A stretch of 64,000 nucleotides of DNA, taken from Monomorium pharaonis. Its lineage: Eukaryota; Arthropoda; Insecta; Hymenoptera; Formicidae. Positions within the stretch are counted from its first letter, which is position 1. Every line of letters begins with the position of its first letter. Location: contig NC_050469.1 in assembly GCF_013373865.1 (NCBI RefSeq), positions 13,636,546 to 13,700,545 of the forward strand, given 5' to 3'. Shown in pieces: positions 34,546 through 47,100 of this stretch. The notes under the pieces were generated by a model that saw nothing but the letters and a program-made list of their open reading frames with translations, did no database searches and had not been told where the DNA came from. The translations under genes were made by a program, and so were the position numbers.

Positions 34546-37500
34546 TCAACTTTTCTTCCCGTAAAACTTCCGATTTAGCAAGTACAGAAGCAGGTTTACA
34601 TTGATTTTCGCTCTACCGAACATGTCCATGCAGGGTCTGCCCTCATACTGCAGCTCAAGCAACTCCTGTATGCTGATGTCGAGCTTCTCCAACTCAACCC
34701 CCATGAATTTGCAACGTACGGTGAATACGCCGCTTTGCTCCGTCGGGCTTATCTCAAAAATAACGTTCTTCATCTCGGTCGGACTCAATGTACGATCGAC
34801 CTCCATCAGCACACCCTTCTCGTGCATTTTCCACGCGGAATACTTCACCGTCATCTTGGATTTCAATTTGCACTGCGTATACTCATCCTTCTGCGTCGTC
34901 TGATACGCACGAAGCGAACTCTTGCCGCTGTGCAGATTCTGAAGACACCCCTTTATGTATTCATTATAGAATTCGACTTGTTCCTGATAATAGCGCGTCT
35001 TCTCGTCTAATCGCACCTTGGTCGCCCGCAGCGTCTGTAGCTCCTTATCTCTCGCAACGCGGTACTTGCTCTTGTTGCATATGTCCTTCGCTATCGCGGT
35101 CACGATCGTTTGATAATCGTCCTTACGACTGACCCATCCCTCAAGCTCGAGTTTATTGAGATAAGCGCGCAATTGCATTTTACAATCATTTATAGACGAG
35201 TTCTCGCGAACTGTTGGCGACATGGAAGAGTAGTCCAATAGCTTCACACACATTGGAGAGGATATAGTCTCCAAGGACTCCATCAAGGTCGACCTTTTCA
35301 AAAACGGGATAACTGACACGAGCAACTCTTTTGCTTTCACGAAGAGGTTGCTTAGATTCGTGTCATCGTTCCGGGGCACTTGGAACTTGTTGGTCAGTAC
35401 CAGGCATACCTCTTGCTTGCTGTAGCGTGCCAAGTTCGCGTCGTACGTCTCTTTGGATATCCCAAGCAATGACGCCACGGTTGGCGCCGAACCCAGATCA
35501 TCCAGCAAGTCGTGTAAAGGATCGGACGGATCTGGTGCTATTTGGTCCTCGTAATTCAACATTAAGGCATGCATCTCGCATATTTCCTGCAAAGATATGC
35601 ATATTTCTGGATTTTGTATAAGCGTCGCCTCTGTATACTCGTGAATGTTGAAGTGCTCCTCGAGGTCCTCCACTTGACAACAATATCGGAAAAAGTCCTT
35701 GAATTTCTCGTGGCAGGCAATTATGAACTGATTCAAGCATTCCAAATGCGGTGCCTCTTCGCCGAAACCTTTCTTCGAGGTGGAGAACTGCAATACCTTG
35801 GCTATACTGGCCAGATTTTTCCTCTGGCAGGAGGACAATGTTTTGTCAACTGGCAATGTAACGATATCGAAGGTGTCTGGTGCCACGATCGCGGCGTTGA
35901 TGAAGTGATAGTAAATCAAATTGCCAACCGCCTTCAAAATATCTTTCTCAGGTGCATGCGAAAACTTCTCCATCAGAGTGTTGTACAAGACTTTTGAAAC
36001 GTAAAGCATTCCATAAGGAATTAAATCGCGGGATTGTGTTATCCTGTCGAGAAACTCGAGGGATATCTTTTTCAATTGATTAATCGCTCGCGTGAGTGAC
36101 TCCTGCACTGGAATATGTTTCAGCGCTTGTTCCTGAGACACCGCGTGAGGCATATCCAAAGATTGGCCGCATTCCATTTCCATTTGATTCCGCCAAAACT
36201 TGTATATATCTACCGGATTTGTTTCTATGCACAGATCTTTCTCCCCCAGAACTTTCTCGATCAACGGACCTACAATCTGCTTTAATGATCCCTGACCATT
36301 AAATTGCTTCGCATAATTAACTACCATTTCGCGAACTAGAGGCTTGCCAGTTAACACATCGGAGGGCTGATGACAATTACATTTGATTTCCTCTCTCAAC
36401 GCGTAACCGAAGAGTTTCAGCAGCAAATAATCTTCCCGGGTGTTTGATCCAAAATTAAACAGTGTCAAAATGATATTCTTCAGAAATAATTTGTTCGATT
36501 TGTTACTGGGAGGCAAATACAACAATTTCGACAAATACTGTGGATTCGTCTGTAACGCGTAAAACAAATGTTGATAACCTTCCAGCATCTTACGGCCTTC
36601 TTTCGTTAATGATTTGAGACCTTTGTGCGTCATCGTAGAAATATCGGTTAAAACGTTTTGATCTTTGCTTATGTTCTTGTCTTTCGCAAGAGTATCCAGA
36701 CTTTTGCCGTGCGCCACCACATCCTAAATATAAATGAGAAATATTTTTTAGCAAAGCGCTAACTTTTTGCAAACGTTTGATTAATTTTGGAGAATATACC
36801 TGTAACGCTATTCTGTTCTGGATCAGTAATCCAATTTTAACAAACATGCTATTCAACTGTTCCGATAGATTCTGGTTGTGTCTTATACATTGGACCACTT
36901 CGTGTTTTAATTTCTAAAACAAACAATCATGAAAATCGCTCTGACGCGCAAAAGTAAAAATGCAAGTAATACAAAAGTTTATCGTAATATTTTACTTGTA
37001 ATTCCAAATCCTTGTCATAATCTTCGGCACTAAAACCTAGTACAGTCGAAAAATATCTGACTACAGGAAACGACGGTTTCTCCGAACGCAGTAAAGAATG
37101 AAAAGCCTTTCTCGATGCTCGGCCGCGCCACAGAGCTTGTATCTTAATTATCTTGTTTTCCTACATAATACAAAAATTGAAATTTTATTGAAAATTTCAA
37201 TTTTTATGTTTATTAGTGAATAATTATTAATAAAAATAATTGCAGAAATAAAATGTGACTGTCAAAAGAACTTACATGTCTTTTATATCGACTTAATCTA
37301 TCACCCTTGTCATTTGCTCTTGCATTTAATAATTTATTTTGACATAACTTGTCATTCTTGTTATTTGTTTTTGCATTTAAAGATTTAATCTGCTGTAATA
37401 AAAAATTTTGTCTCCTTTTCAATAATTTATGATATTGTTTTCGTTGTCTGATACCTCTCCACCATGCTTGTATCATGATAATTTTTTTCAGATTATCATC

Positions 37501-40500
37501 AAAATATGCATATCTATCCTCAATTCTCTTACGCAACAAATATCCTCTAATGCAAGCTTGAAATTTAGTAAATAATTCTTCATCATACATCATATAATTT
37601 TCTTCACGTTTCTCTGCTACAATAGATTTAATCGTTTCCTACAAGCATAAAAATAAAAATCGTTAGAGATGCTATATTTTTAATTAAATATTAGTGCTTT
37701 GAAAAAGATACACATACATACATTTATATCATCCATAGTAAGATGATAAGTTTTTGTAAAATTTATCGGGCGTTCCCACGCATACCTTCCATTTTCCAAA
37801 TCAATATAAATTTTATTTCCTTTATTGGTAGTATAGCAAACATATGGGCAACTGTACATTTTGCGCTACAATTTAAACAAGATGTTAAATTATTTTTATA
37901 TAACAAAGTATATATTTTATATCCTTTGTAAAAAATACTTTTTATGTATTTTATAACCTTTCGCCTTTGTAACTGCCGTAATGCTAGAAAACATCTTTCT
38001 TGACATTCTTCAGCGAGTTCTTTAAATCTTTCAGATATATCAAGCGTTTCCAAACAGTCAAGAGTTTCTAACATATTATCATTTTCCAGGTGTGTGTTAA
38101 TATTGCGCAAAAATATAATTACTGTAACACATAGTAAATAAAATAATTTAATTAGAATTAATGCTCTACTTCAGTAAAACAAAAGTAAAAGAAAACACAT
38201 TTGAAAATGTATAGCATACTTTCTTGCATTTCTTCAATCTCTGAGGTCACTGTCTCTGCTATAGCTTTGACATCTTCCAGCCATAATTCAGATTCGTCAA
38301 ATTCTTTTTCAAATAAACGTTTTTTAAATAACTTCAAATAAAGCGATGCGTCATGTGGATATGTAGGAATATCGAACTTTTCGGTAATCATTTTCAAGGC
38401 TTTCATCATACCTTCATGATTGTTTGCTGCTACGGTTCGATTAATTTGCTGCAAAATCTGTATAACTGTTCAAACAAAATTAATATTTAATATACATTAA
38501 TTAAATAACTTCTGTATATAAACTAATCGTTAGACTCATGCAATATTCTCGTTATACCTTCAAAACCTTCATCGCACTGAGCATTCACCGAATCGATGCA
38601 TTCTTGAATGTCACTGTAAGTTAATATAGAGCATTCCTGGGACATTCTCAGCTTTGTTCGCCGAGCCGCTGTTAGTGTCTGAGCATACTTTACTTTATTA
38701 AATTCATCCAGTCCCTGTGTAACAATTACAGCAACATATTATTAAAAGTTTATCAGCGAAAAACAATTATTGATTGTAGTCATACATACAGCTAAACGTG
38801 TATCAGGATTCGACAACTTTTCATATACAAAATCTGGATTTCCTGTGTCCACCGCTTTAGTAATAGCAGCAATAACAGATAAGATAGGTATACAAGCGAC
38901 TAAATCAGCGTAAGTAATATTAATCTAGTAGAAAAAAAATCGTCAGTATCAATTGTAAAATTCGATGTAATAAATACAAAATTGTCTACTTTCACACACA
39001 CACACGCGCGCGGTTTTCAAGACATATATAAAATATAAAAAAACAGTATATATTCTTACTCCAGAGTCTATGTGATCTTCCTTCAACTCTTGATAATACA
39101 ATGGAACTGCAAATTCATCAATGCAATGAGAAATTTCCAGACATGGCGTTTGCAAGATCTCATAAAACTTTTCTTTGTCCTCAGATTCTAAAGCCATATT
39201 TAAACATTCAATAGTTTTTTCTCCTGTAACAAATTGAGATTATATTTTGTATCCAAAATTTATAAGTAAATTTTAATTAAATGTAATATTAACGTTTGCG
39301 ACGTTGTTGTGCATTCTCGTTTCCTTTCTTAATCGCATTCTGAAACGTATCTGTCCAGTACTGAATGCTTTCAGATGGATATGTATCATTCCATTCGAAT
39401 TTATTCAATATCAGCATTAATTGTTCTTTATATTCTTCAACATTTTCAGACAATACATTCTGTAAAACAATATACACATATAACGTTATACAATTTCCAA
39501 ATGTGATCAAATAGCCAACATATGAAAAAGAACACTCGTTGCTTTACCTTGAAAGATAATGCCGGCATTTTTAAAGCAGCAAGTATTTTAGCGTTGTCAT
39601 GTGATAAAGAAGAAACAATACCTTCGAGCGCACAAGAAACTGAAAAATATGTTTCGTTAAACGTTAAACTAGGTTGTCATTTTACAATAATCATCAAAAA
39701 TTATTGGTACTTGCCATTTACATAATTAATATGTCCCTGTATTTCTGCTTGCGTTAATAATTCATCATATTCATCCGATACGTAACTGTCGTTAAGAGAC
39801 TAAACAGTATTATATAAATTAAAAAATCGATAAAATCTAATATTAACATGCAAAATTACAAGAGTTCAGTGATTAAATACCTTATTAAGTGCCGCCTCCG
39901 TTTTCGCAGTTTTAGCTTCTGACAATGCCTTGGTATATCTTTCTATGTAAGCAGGTTCAACATTACTTAACTGTATCTCTTTACTTCGAAGTTTTTGTAA
40001 AATTTTATCATTATCCTAAAAATATATAATTATATTGGTATATATTTCCATGCAAAACATCTCGTAATGAAACAGGCATACATTATCTATTATAGCTTGA
40101 TTAATTGCAATCACAGCGTCGTGAAGAGTAGCTGTATCTATAGTAGTGCTGTTTGTTAATAAACATCCTATTTTTTGAAAGGCGGGCATTTGAATGCCAT
40201 GTTTTTGCAATTCTTTAGTAACGGTATCAATTTCTTCCTCTAAAATATAATATAAAAATATATAATAATATTTATATACATATAATATTATATAATAGTA
40301 TAATAGTATATTATAATAATAAATATATTTATATCTTTCAACCGAGAGAAAGAGAAAGAAATATTTCAAAACACATTTTAATCATTTCACACTTATTAAA
40401 TTTGCATTTTCTAAATAGTCTTGTAAAAAAAATACCTGAGAAATTTACTTTTCCATACAAATCTGGCATTAGTGGAGCTTTCCCATATTTAAATAAATGT

Positions 40501-41645
40501 TTACTAAGAGCATGGATGCAATATATCAGTCGTGGCATATTCTTCTTATCATATATATCTGTTGTTTCTGGCAGAAATGTCTATAAAAAAATTGTAAGCA
40601 TCTTATTATGTTGCATCAATAATGTATTTTTTAATAATATAAGTCTTATTATATTAAAACAATCTTATACATACCAATGGTAGTTGCGCGGATCCCAGAC
40701 ATTTCAGAAAATAATTTATATTGTCTGTATGACGAAACTGTAATCCAGCAGATTTGTATCTGCGCTGTTCAGCATCATAGATTTTATTCAGTGGCAAAAT
40801 GTTGGGTGCCATAAAATGGCCGAGTTTAGCCAGATACACTCCATTGCGAAGGTTCTCCTCTAGTTCAGTCGATGGAGGTAAAGTTTCCCTTAAACACGCT
40901 TCCATCCACCTACAAAAGTAAAACTAATATTAATGTCATTTATGATAAAACCTATATCTTTTTACTTTGATAAAGATAAATATATAGCAGATAAATTAAT
41001 AAGTAAATAATACAGATAAATAATAGATAAATGTAACAGATTATATATCTATTATATTTTACTTTTTGGCTTCTTCCAAGTGGCAAAGATAGAGATATGA
41101 CAGATCTCTTTTGCGTGCCTCGTCCATATCCTCTGCAGATATCCTCGTATTTTCTGAAATACACTCATGTAATAATTCTAAGGGCCTAAACACAATGCCA
41201 GGCAACAGGCAATAGGAATAGAAATAATGAAAGAGAGAAAAGATCTTCTCTCTTTCTTTATTTCCTATTTTTATTGCATGTTGCCTGGCATTGTGTGATA
41301 GCCTTAAATATTCAAGAATTCACTTTAAACATAAACATGTCATCTATGTTGAGACACAATGTACTCAAACTTTCTGTCATCAATGTCAAGGATGTTTTTT
41401 TTTAGATACGATGCTACTCTATTATTTTCAAACTTAATCGCATATAAGAAATTACATGCACGTTCAACGTTACAATTAATTATACGTGCGTAAATAAATT
41501 ATCTGTTGACGCTCAAAGGCTGCATGAGCGACAACAAAAGTCTGTTATTCGAGTCGCCATATACGTTTCTAATATTAATTATAAAACAATGCGGGACATC
41601 TTTACCTTTTTTATCCTTCGTCAAAATACCAGTAACGTTTACCAT
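34546..41645 (-). CDS. Iqgap1: Ras GTPase-activating-like protein IQGAP
   Basis: Scaffold that binds actin, calmodulin and active Cdc42/Rac at the cell cortex; its GAP-like domain does not hydrolyse GTP. Nineteen exons: 41645-41606, 41153-41063, 40909-40675, 40580-40436, 40239-40082, 40015-39881, 39799-39715, 39639-39548, 39459-39294, 39223-39060, 38924-38790, 38714-38558, 38465-38220, 38121-37958, 37865-37722, 37638-37276, 37160-36996, 36913-36800, 36723-34546. Phases close to give 1658 aa, against 1657 in human IQGAP1. Order: calponin-homology domain (about 40-170), long helical repeats (170-670), WW-like segment (about 672-719), IQ motifs such as KFQACIRGYLLRKR and IKIQALWRGRASRKAF (720-895), RasGAP-related domain (about 1030-1350, with NLIYYHFINAAIVAPD) and RasGAP C-terminal domain ending FYGKKS. 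As in the family, no catalytic arginine finger is evident. The WW segment is degenerate (first Trp replaced). Drosophila has no IQGAP. Confidence 0.96.
41190..41297. mobile_element. Palindromic MITE in IQGAP intron 1, same family as 6093-6220
   Basis: Begins 'cacaatgccaggcaacagg' and ends with the inverted 'tgttgcctggcattgtg'. The centre pairs a GA-rich run with a CT-rich run around 'agatct'. It is about 20 bp shorter than the 6.1-kb copy, mainly in the centre. Confidence 0.8.
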
Positions 41646-42082
41646 CTTGGAAGAGACGTAGAGATTGCTGTCATACAAAAATCCGAGAGCAACAGGTGAA
41701 AAACATTGAGCGATACGTTACACTCTCCAAATTTCAAATTTATTATCGCTCGTGGTAGCACCGATCAGGGTGGACAACAATATGGAACAAACAGTATCCC
41801 CGAATATAACAGTGCGACCAATCGAAACAAAGTTTTTACGAAATTGACCAATCAAAGAATGCTTTGAAACGTTTGTAGCGCGTCAAGTGGACCGTAGCCA
41901 TAGACGAGTATCTAGACGCGACTTTTAACTAGTAAATGCCTATCTTCATGAGAGTAGACAACAAATTTGTTTGCTTGATGCTTAATAAAATTTATTAATT
42001 GAGTATTACAAATTTAAAACTTATTATCATAAATTAAGTTTTCAATTTTTCATTGTTTTAGTTCAAAAATTATTTAAGTGTT

Positions 42083-42355
42083 AAGGACCATCTACAATGG
42101 AGTGTTTTAGCCGTAACAGCACTAAAACTACGGCAATGCTGTCTAGAATAAAAACGACGTAGCAATAACATACAAGCTGGCCATCAAAGAAAGGCGACCA
42201 AAAACTAATTCCGAATGCCCCAACGCTCATCGTAAGCACGCAATGAATTGGCTCAATGTCTGCTGTAGGCTGTAAACAGTAAAGCAATACGAAGTGGAGA
42301 CATTTTCTACGACTACTGCTACGGCCTACGACTCTCCATTGTAGATGGCCCTTTA
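42083..42355. mobile_element. MITE, about 270 bp
   Basis: The ends 'ggaccatctacaatggagtg' and 'ctccattgtagatggccc' are inverted repeats, flanked by 'ttaa' and 'tttaaa'. Subterminal 'gccgtaacagcac' and 'actgctacggc' also pair. It lacks an open frame with transposase motifs. Confidence 0.8.
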
Positions 42356-42478
42356 AAGTATCACATTTTACATAATTATAATTTTCAGAAAATAAATAAG
42401 AACGATTATAATTTATGGACCAATCAATTTGCTTATGTACATACGTTATGCGTTATGCAAAAGTGTGTGCGGGGGCCT

Positions 42479-42620
42479 TAAGCCTCGTCTACAGAAGTCG
42501 CAAGCAGCCAGTTGCGACTTGCAACAGCCAATGAGCGTCTAGTTTCTAGTTAAAGCTCGACAATCATTGGCTGTCGCAAGACGCAACTGGCTGCTTGCGA
42601 CTTCTGTAGACGAGGCTTTA
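42479..42620. mobile_element. Palindromic MITE, about 140 bp
   Basis: 'agcctcgtctacagaagtcg' and 'cgacttctgtagacgaggct' form the ends as perfect inverted repeats. 'caagcagccagttgcg' faces 'cgcaactggctgcttg'. Flanks 'ttaa' and 'ttaaa' resemble a TTAA-type or TTA target. Confidence 0.85.
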
Positions 42621-42703
42621 AAGATAGATATAAAGATCTCTGATTGCTTAATTCTCTTATGCATTATGCATTTCGTGTTATGCAGAAATCTGTGTGGGGG
42701 GGC

Positions 42704-42828
42704 CCTTAAGCTTTAAGTCGTAAGAAATTGACTAATCACAATTGAGTATTTTTATAAAAATCGACTGTGATTGGTCAATTTCTTACGGCTTAAAGCTCAA
42801 GTCTTCATTGTAGACTACGCCTTAAGGG
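42704..42828. mobile_element. Palindromic MITE, about 125 bp
   Basis: 'agctttaagtcgtaagaaat' and 'atttcttacggcttaaagct' are inverted copies, with 'gactaatcacaattga' facing 'cgactgtgattggtc'. The outer 'gcccttaag' and 'cttaagggtg' also pair. Confidence 0.8.
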
Positions 42829-42829
42829 T

Positions 42830-44110
42830 GGGTCTGTTCTTCGCGCGGGAGGGGTCGCGTACTCGCGTACGAGCACGAGCGCGGCGGCCGCGGCGAGCGT
42901 GTGGCAAGACGAATCGGCGCCGTGTGAGCATCGTTTTCGTACCGTTCCGCCGTCTCGCGCGTCGTACGGGAAGTGGTGTACGGGAGGAAGAGCGGTGTTC
43001 CGCGCGAGTGAGGGGATCGTCTAGCTCGGCACGGTGGCCCTCGGCACGGAGACCAGTGGCAGTAGAACGACGACGGCGACGGCGACGATCGAAAGCGGAT
43101 GGAACGCGGCGCTCACCGCGCGCTCCTTCCCAGACCTACCCGCTGCCGTCCGTCGCGTTTACACGCTGGGTGAAAGAGAGAGAAGGAGACAGGGAGACAG
43201 GAAAATAAACGGGGACGAGAGGGCGAGAGAGAGAGAGAAAGAGCGATAGGGAGCGAGACACGCACGAGCGACCCCCCCGGCACGTAGGTACGCTCCAGTC
43301 GTTCATGGCTGCGGCTCGGGGTGGGGGAAAACAAGCCGTGTAACGACGTAAGATCTCCAAAAAGCTCTCTTTATGCAGGAATATGTCAAGTTTAAAAATC
43401 GGTAAGTCTGACGCACGTTCGACCGGCACGCGAGCGCGCATCTGTCCGTCCGTCCGTCCACCCACCCACCCATCCATCTATCCATCTGTCCGTCCGTCTG
43501 TCCGTCCGCTCGCTTCTCGCACGATTCGTAGCGTAGATTGTGTCGTGTCGCGCGGCTGTTTCTATTCCTCGTGAGAATAAGAGAGTGAGAGAGAAAGAGT
43601 GCGTGCGTGCGTGTATGAGAAAGAGAGAGCAGACGAGAGTACCCTTGGTAAGCCCACGATCGCTCGTGTCGACCCGGCCACGGCGGCCAGTAAATTCTCT
43701 CCTCGGGGGAAATAATACCCTCGCGAGGCCGGCATCTTCGCAACCATCCGCGAGCGAACGTGGCGCGCGCGGATGCGCGACCACACCAGGGGTTATTTTT
43801 CGTCGCGTGTGCCACGGTGCTTTCGCTTTTCATCAGATTGCCGCTTGCGCGACACCAAGGACAGGAAGGAGAGAGAGAGAGAGAAGAGCGAGCGGGGACG
43901 GGAATACGCGACCGGCTTTAATGTTTCAGCTTCGAGGCACTTGCTCCTCGCACGTTCCCATCGTATCACAAGCTATGGGGATTTCTATAAAGAGTGAGGG
44001 AGAAGGGGAAGTGCACACAACTGCATCGTCGCGAACACAGCGACAGTTTCGTTGCTCGAGAATGACGTTTCGTCGACCCTTCTGATCACACGTCACCTCC
44101 GCAGCGCTCT
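42830..44110 (+). promoter_or_regulatory. GC/CpG-rich island at the 5' end of dock
   Basis: A sharp rise in GC and CG dinucleotides that contains the distal dock first coding exon (43383-43401), with (GA)n runs and a TCCG/CCAT-type repeat at 43440-43505. Many overlapping open frames on both strands are composition artefacts. It fits a broad promoter plus 5' untranslated region. It lies head-to-head with IQGAP, about 1.2 kb from its start. Confidence 0.6.
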
Positions 44111-47100
44111 CTCTCTCTCCTTCCTCTAGCAACGCTCGGGAACTGATTTTTATGGATAAAAAAAAAAACAAGATAGAAAAGATTCGGGAAATCGATGTTA
44201 TTGCGCACAGGTGCATTTTACTTAACTCGGGAGTAGTCACCTGGAATGCTTTTTGCATTTCAATGTACAGTATTTTCTTTACTGATTGAAAATCTATATT
44301 TTCTTTATTTCTTTTTAATAGAACAGCAAAAATATATATTGAATAGAAATTTTTACATTGGATTGATACAAAAATCTTCGTGTTGCTCTCACGTCACACT
44401 GGCAGATACTATGGAAAAATTATATTGAAAAGGTGACAAAGGAGGCTGTCTATAACAAAAAGTTGGTTTTATTCGAGTTCTTTCTTTACTGGGTTCTACT
44501 ACACAGTATTTGCACAGTATCTGTACAATGTTTATATTCAATAACAAAACTAAAGAAAAAAACCAAGACTTGTTCTCTAATACATAATAATCTCAAATAA
44601 ATTATAGAACATGTGCTCGTTAAAAAGAAAAACTAGGCAACTACTCTCGAGTAAGCGAAATTAATGCGTTTCTTTCAAGCCTTTATTTTACACGGAAAAA
44701 GTTATTGGATTACTAGATTGCTAGAATATATTTTCCCTGTTGGATTTATTATTGATAAATTTGTTTGAGTATATTAGTAAAGTATTATAAATTTTTGTAT
44801 TATAAACTGCCGTTGATTATATTTATTAGCCTAAGTAGCTGCACATTTGTCTACCGCATGCATGTGTTTGTATTATAGTATTGCGATAGAGATTATACGC
44901 TGTCTATAGAAGTATTATTATTATATTAGCATAACTGTCACTCAGTTTAAGTAACATAATAGCCGGTATGATGACCGTTGATTTATACGTCGCTTATCGT
45001 AGTTTCCAACTGGTTTACAACGTTATTTATTATTAGGTCCGTTCTTTGTGGTTGAACTGGCGCGCACTTGCTGTATTCAAGAGATGAATGTGCGTTTACA
45101 ATTTCTGACGAAAAAATTCACAATCTTAATTACAAATCAATCGATAAAAATGTCAAACATAAGTGGAAGAGCGGGTCCACTTTAGTCAAAGTGGATCTTG
45201 GTGCCTAATAATCCATTTTATTCAAATCTTTTTTTTTTTCGCTTATGTTTGAAAAAAGAAAAGTTTTAGTGCGATCCAGGGCTACGGAGAACGAATTATT
45301 TATCTCGAGTTACTCGCCAGAACTTGCAATAATTCTGCAGTGTATTTATCGTAACACAGTGTTGTTATTTCGATCATAAAATATATATTGCATGTTTATA
45401 AAAGAGATAAAGGTTTTAGAAAAGTAAACAGGCATGCCATAGAGTGAGTCGTTAACGTATCGATGAGATATTGTTTTATTAGTCCCATTCTCTGCGATAG
45501 AAATCTGTCCGAGATTCTCTCTGTATATAATTCAGATCTCAAATTATACATTTTGACATGAATGTCATTACTTTAATAAGAATGTCTCGCACAGTTACAA
45601 AATGACTGTCGTCAAGCTTTCTCGATGAGTCACTTTGTAATTCTTTGAAAGTCTACAGATCCCCCGTACGTTTCCCCGGGATGTGATCACGCACTCTATG
45701 ACGTGCATAGCTCTTTAAGTACTATGATAAAAAATGAAGTCTTACACTTGATAATATCATGCTAATGATCGTTTATTTTGTTTTTTCCCCAAAGTGTTGG
45801 TAATGCACTTGCTTGCGCTACCCTTGAGAACGATGGATTCTGACCAAAGAAATCAGCAGGTGCATCAGCACTGAACAAAGTATAAAAACAAAAAAAGCAA
45901 AAAAAAACTAAATAATGAATGCCTGCTGCACTCACGCCGTCGACTCTGTACAAGCAGACTTAAGATTTGAGTTGAAGTAGTACGTGAGTAGCGGCTACTC
46001 ACGGCCCACACACTCAGCTGTACATAAAAAAATCTAAATACATATATATCGTCGTGGATACATATATATGTATTTATTTTTACGCACATGGCAGCCATGA
46101 AGCATGGTACGTTTTTTTATTTTCGTACGCTTTGCTTTGTATGTAAATTTTTCTTTCGATTCATATATCGATGAATCTTTCATCAGGTCGACATAAATAT
46201 TACTTTGATTATTAACTCGTCCTTGTGTATCTTGCTAAATTTTACTGTATTTCTCTGAGAATATTGGAATTTATTTTTTGCGTTATTCTATTTTATTTTT
46301 CGACACTCGGCCTCAAATTGGATTGCTGCGTGGATAATTGATTTTGTATTGATTGTGTGATTCCTGCGTAAATTTATTTAAGAACATATTTATTATTTCT
46401 ATAGCAGATTGAGTAATTTGTGTGATGATTAAGAACAGTAAGTTTAGTTCTGTCTCGTATATCCTATCTTCTTGTTATTTTCTTAAGTTACACAATTGGT
46501 ACGCGATATACCTTCTTTAATATCTGTAAATTATAAAAGTCAGAGTTGAAAATGATAGTTCATAATTTATAGTGAAGTGTTTGTGATAAACATTACGTGT
46601 ATATTACTAAACGATTATTAAACAAATATTAATAATAAAAATAGAATTTAGTTTAACGTAATCATATTTTTCGTACATTTTTTATTGGTATGTTCAATGA
46701 TAATAAGCCGTGATACATTTCAGGCAAGACGAGTCAAGACGACGTATGTTACGTTGTCGCCAAATATGATTATGGGGCACAAGGTGCCCAGGAGCTAGAT
46801 TTACGTAAGAACGATCGCTATTTGTTGCTGGATGATTCGAAGCATTGGTGGCGAGTGCAGAGCGCGAGAGGACAAGCGGGCTATGTGCCGAGCAACTATG
46901 TCAAGAAGGAGAAACCCTCACTGTTCGATAGTATTAAGAAAAAAGTCAAGAAGGGTTCCGGCTCCAAAACCCTGCCATCCAGTAACTCGCCGTCCCGGGC
47001 GGTCGAGTCTCCCATCATGGCGCGACGTTTGCCGGCCGATCCGAGCGAGGCGATCGGCACCGCGGTCGTCAAGTACAATTACCAGGCGCAGCAAGCGGAC

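Larger units (their letters stand above)
41646..42829. other. IQGAP promoter side and cluster of MITEs
   Basis: Short 5' flank of IQGAP followed by three separate palindromic elements (listed individually) before the GC-rich dock promoter begins. No gene is supported. Confidence 0.6.

Noticed and set aside
34601..36302. Plus-strand ORFs opposite IQGAP exon 19
   Set aside because: Antisense shadows of a 725-codon exon with clear RasGAP homology.
37763..38110. Continuous minus-strand frame reading through an IQGAP intron
   Set aside because: The frame past QRRK ends without family similarity. Splicing at 37958 to 37865 instead yields the WW-like exon in phase.
42771..44085. Several long Arg/Ser-rich frames on both strands
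   Set aside because: They lie in the CpG-rich dock promoter, mutually overlap and have no domain. Only the short exon at 43383-43401 joins a real gene in phase.
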